Source: CAZGDV01 sp964524995 (GTDB lineage Bacteria; Chloroflexota; Dehalococcoidia; SZUA-161). From it: DNA of 33,393 nucleotides. Numbering within the stretch: position 1 is the stretch's first letter; each line of letters opens with the position of its first letter. Shown here in pieces: positions 33,217 to 33,393 of this stretch. The notes under the pieces were generated by a model. The model did no database searches, was not told where the DNA came from, and saw nothing but the letters and a program-made list of their open reading frames with translations. Made by a program: the position numbers and the translations under genes. The stretch covers positions 1 to 33,393 of the forward strand of contig CAZGDV010000022.1 in NCBI GenBank assembly GCA_964524995.1, given 5' to 3'.

Positions 33217-33393
33217 CTATTGTGGCGCAGCCATTCCGAGCAACCCTGCGAGGTCACTTGCTTTCTTCAGGCCTACTTTTGATACTGTCTTAAGTCCGTA
33301 GCCGACAGTCTGCATAGCCGGTAGAGCATTGATGAGTTTGGGTATTGCGCTCAGGATTAAAGCCGGATACCCCACGTCATTCCACTTCCCTCT
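33217..33393 (-). CDS. C-terminus of a probable FixC-like flavoprotein (partial)
   Basis: The last 58 residues of a protein that continues beyond the window edge; the frame is open to 33393 and ends at TAG 33217-33219. The sequence includes WNDVGYPALILSAIPKLINA, then LPAMQTVGYGLKTVSKVGL, a helix-rich tail with no cofactor motif. The FixC (electron-transfer-flavoprotein:quinone oxidoreductase) assignment rests on the FixX-like gene that follows and on general resemblance, so it is uncertain. A 9-bp hairpin (CTGCGCCAC 33208-33216 with GTGGCGCAG 33222-33230, loop CTATT) places the stop codon in its loop. Confidence 0.5.
   Translation of the reverse strand, partial: RGKWNDVGYPALILSAIPKLINALPAMQTVGYGLKTVSKVGLKKASDLAGLLGMAAPQ

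Overview
The window reads as one high-GC bacterial chromosome segment from an anaerobe or facultative anaerobe. The lifestyle call rests on ferredoxin-linked redox genes: a 2-oxoacid:ferredoxin oxidoreductase, heterodisulfide-reductase (Hdr)-like proteins, a FixX-type ferredoxin and a 4Fe-4S regulator-like protein. A lipoprotein with a Thr/Pro linker, very large Pro/Thr-linked secreted proteins and short palindromic intergenic repeats would suit a Chloroflexota (Dehalococcoidia-like) genome. That placement is inference; there is no rRNA or other phylogenetic marker here.

Layout. 1-1,320: a small membrane protein, a PemK/MazF-type toxin with an excisionase-like antitoxin (minus strand, palindromic operator over the promoter), and a gene-free stretch with several palindromes and three copies of a 16-18 bp repeat. 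1,346-3,265: tRNA-Gln with its own promoter, a winged-helix/4Fe-4S protein, and two tiny membrane proteins. 3,315-6,624: an unknown coiled-coil protein, a 560-bp stretch with no convincing gene, a 42-aa membrane protein, a rhomboid protease and a lipoprotein. 6,809-8,524: an acetolactate-synthase-like ThDP enzyme. 8,705-20,262: two giant surface proteins, one with a seven-repeat and an eight-repeat beta-propeller plus a C-terminal membrane anchor, the other a subtilisin-like protease followed by about 22 fibronectin-III-like repeats and ending abruptly inside repeat 23. 20,274-21,269: a convergent zinc alcohol dehydrogenase.

21,361-32,086 is the most interesting part. It looks like one transcription unit with a near-consensus promoter (TTGTCA-17-TATACT) and an intrinsic terminator. 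It encodes korDABC, then a 1,171-aa GltD/HdrA/ferredoxin fusion, an MvhD-like protein, an HdrCB fusion, and HdrA fused to MvhD. The hdrA gene is interrupted by an in-frame TGA exactly where the family has a conserved cysteine, followed by a stem-loop with a GGUC apical loop at the spacing of bacterial SECIS elements. I therefore call it one 818-aa selenoprotein rather than two genes or a pseudogene. Together the genes suggest a soluble complex that takes electrons from 2-oxoacid oxidation (or feeds them into reductive carboxylation) and splits or merges them between ferredoxin, NAD(P)H and a disulfide-type acceptor through flavins.

32,122-33,393 (minus strand) carries the end of a probable FixC-like flavoprotein, a FixX-like ferredoxin and an SCP2-like protein, probably from electron-transfer-flavoprotein or fatty-acid metabolism.
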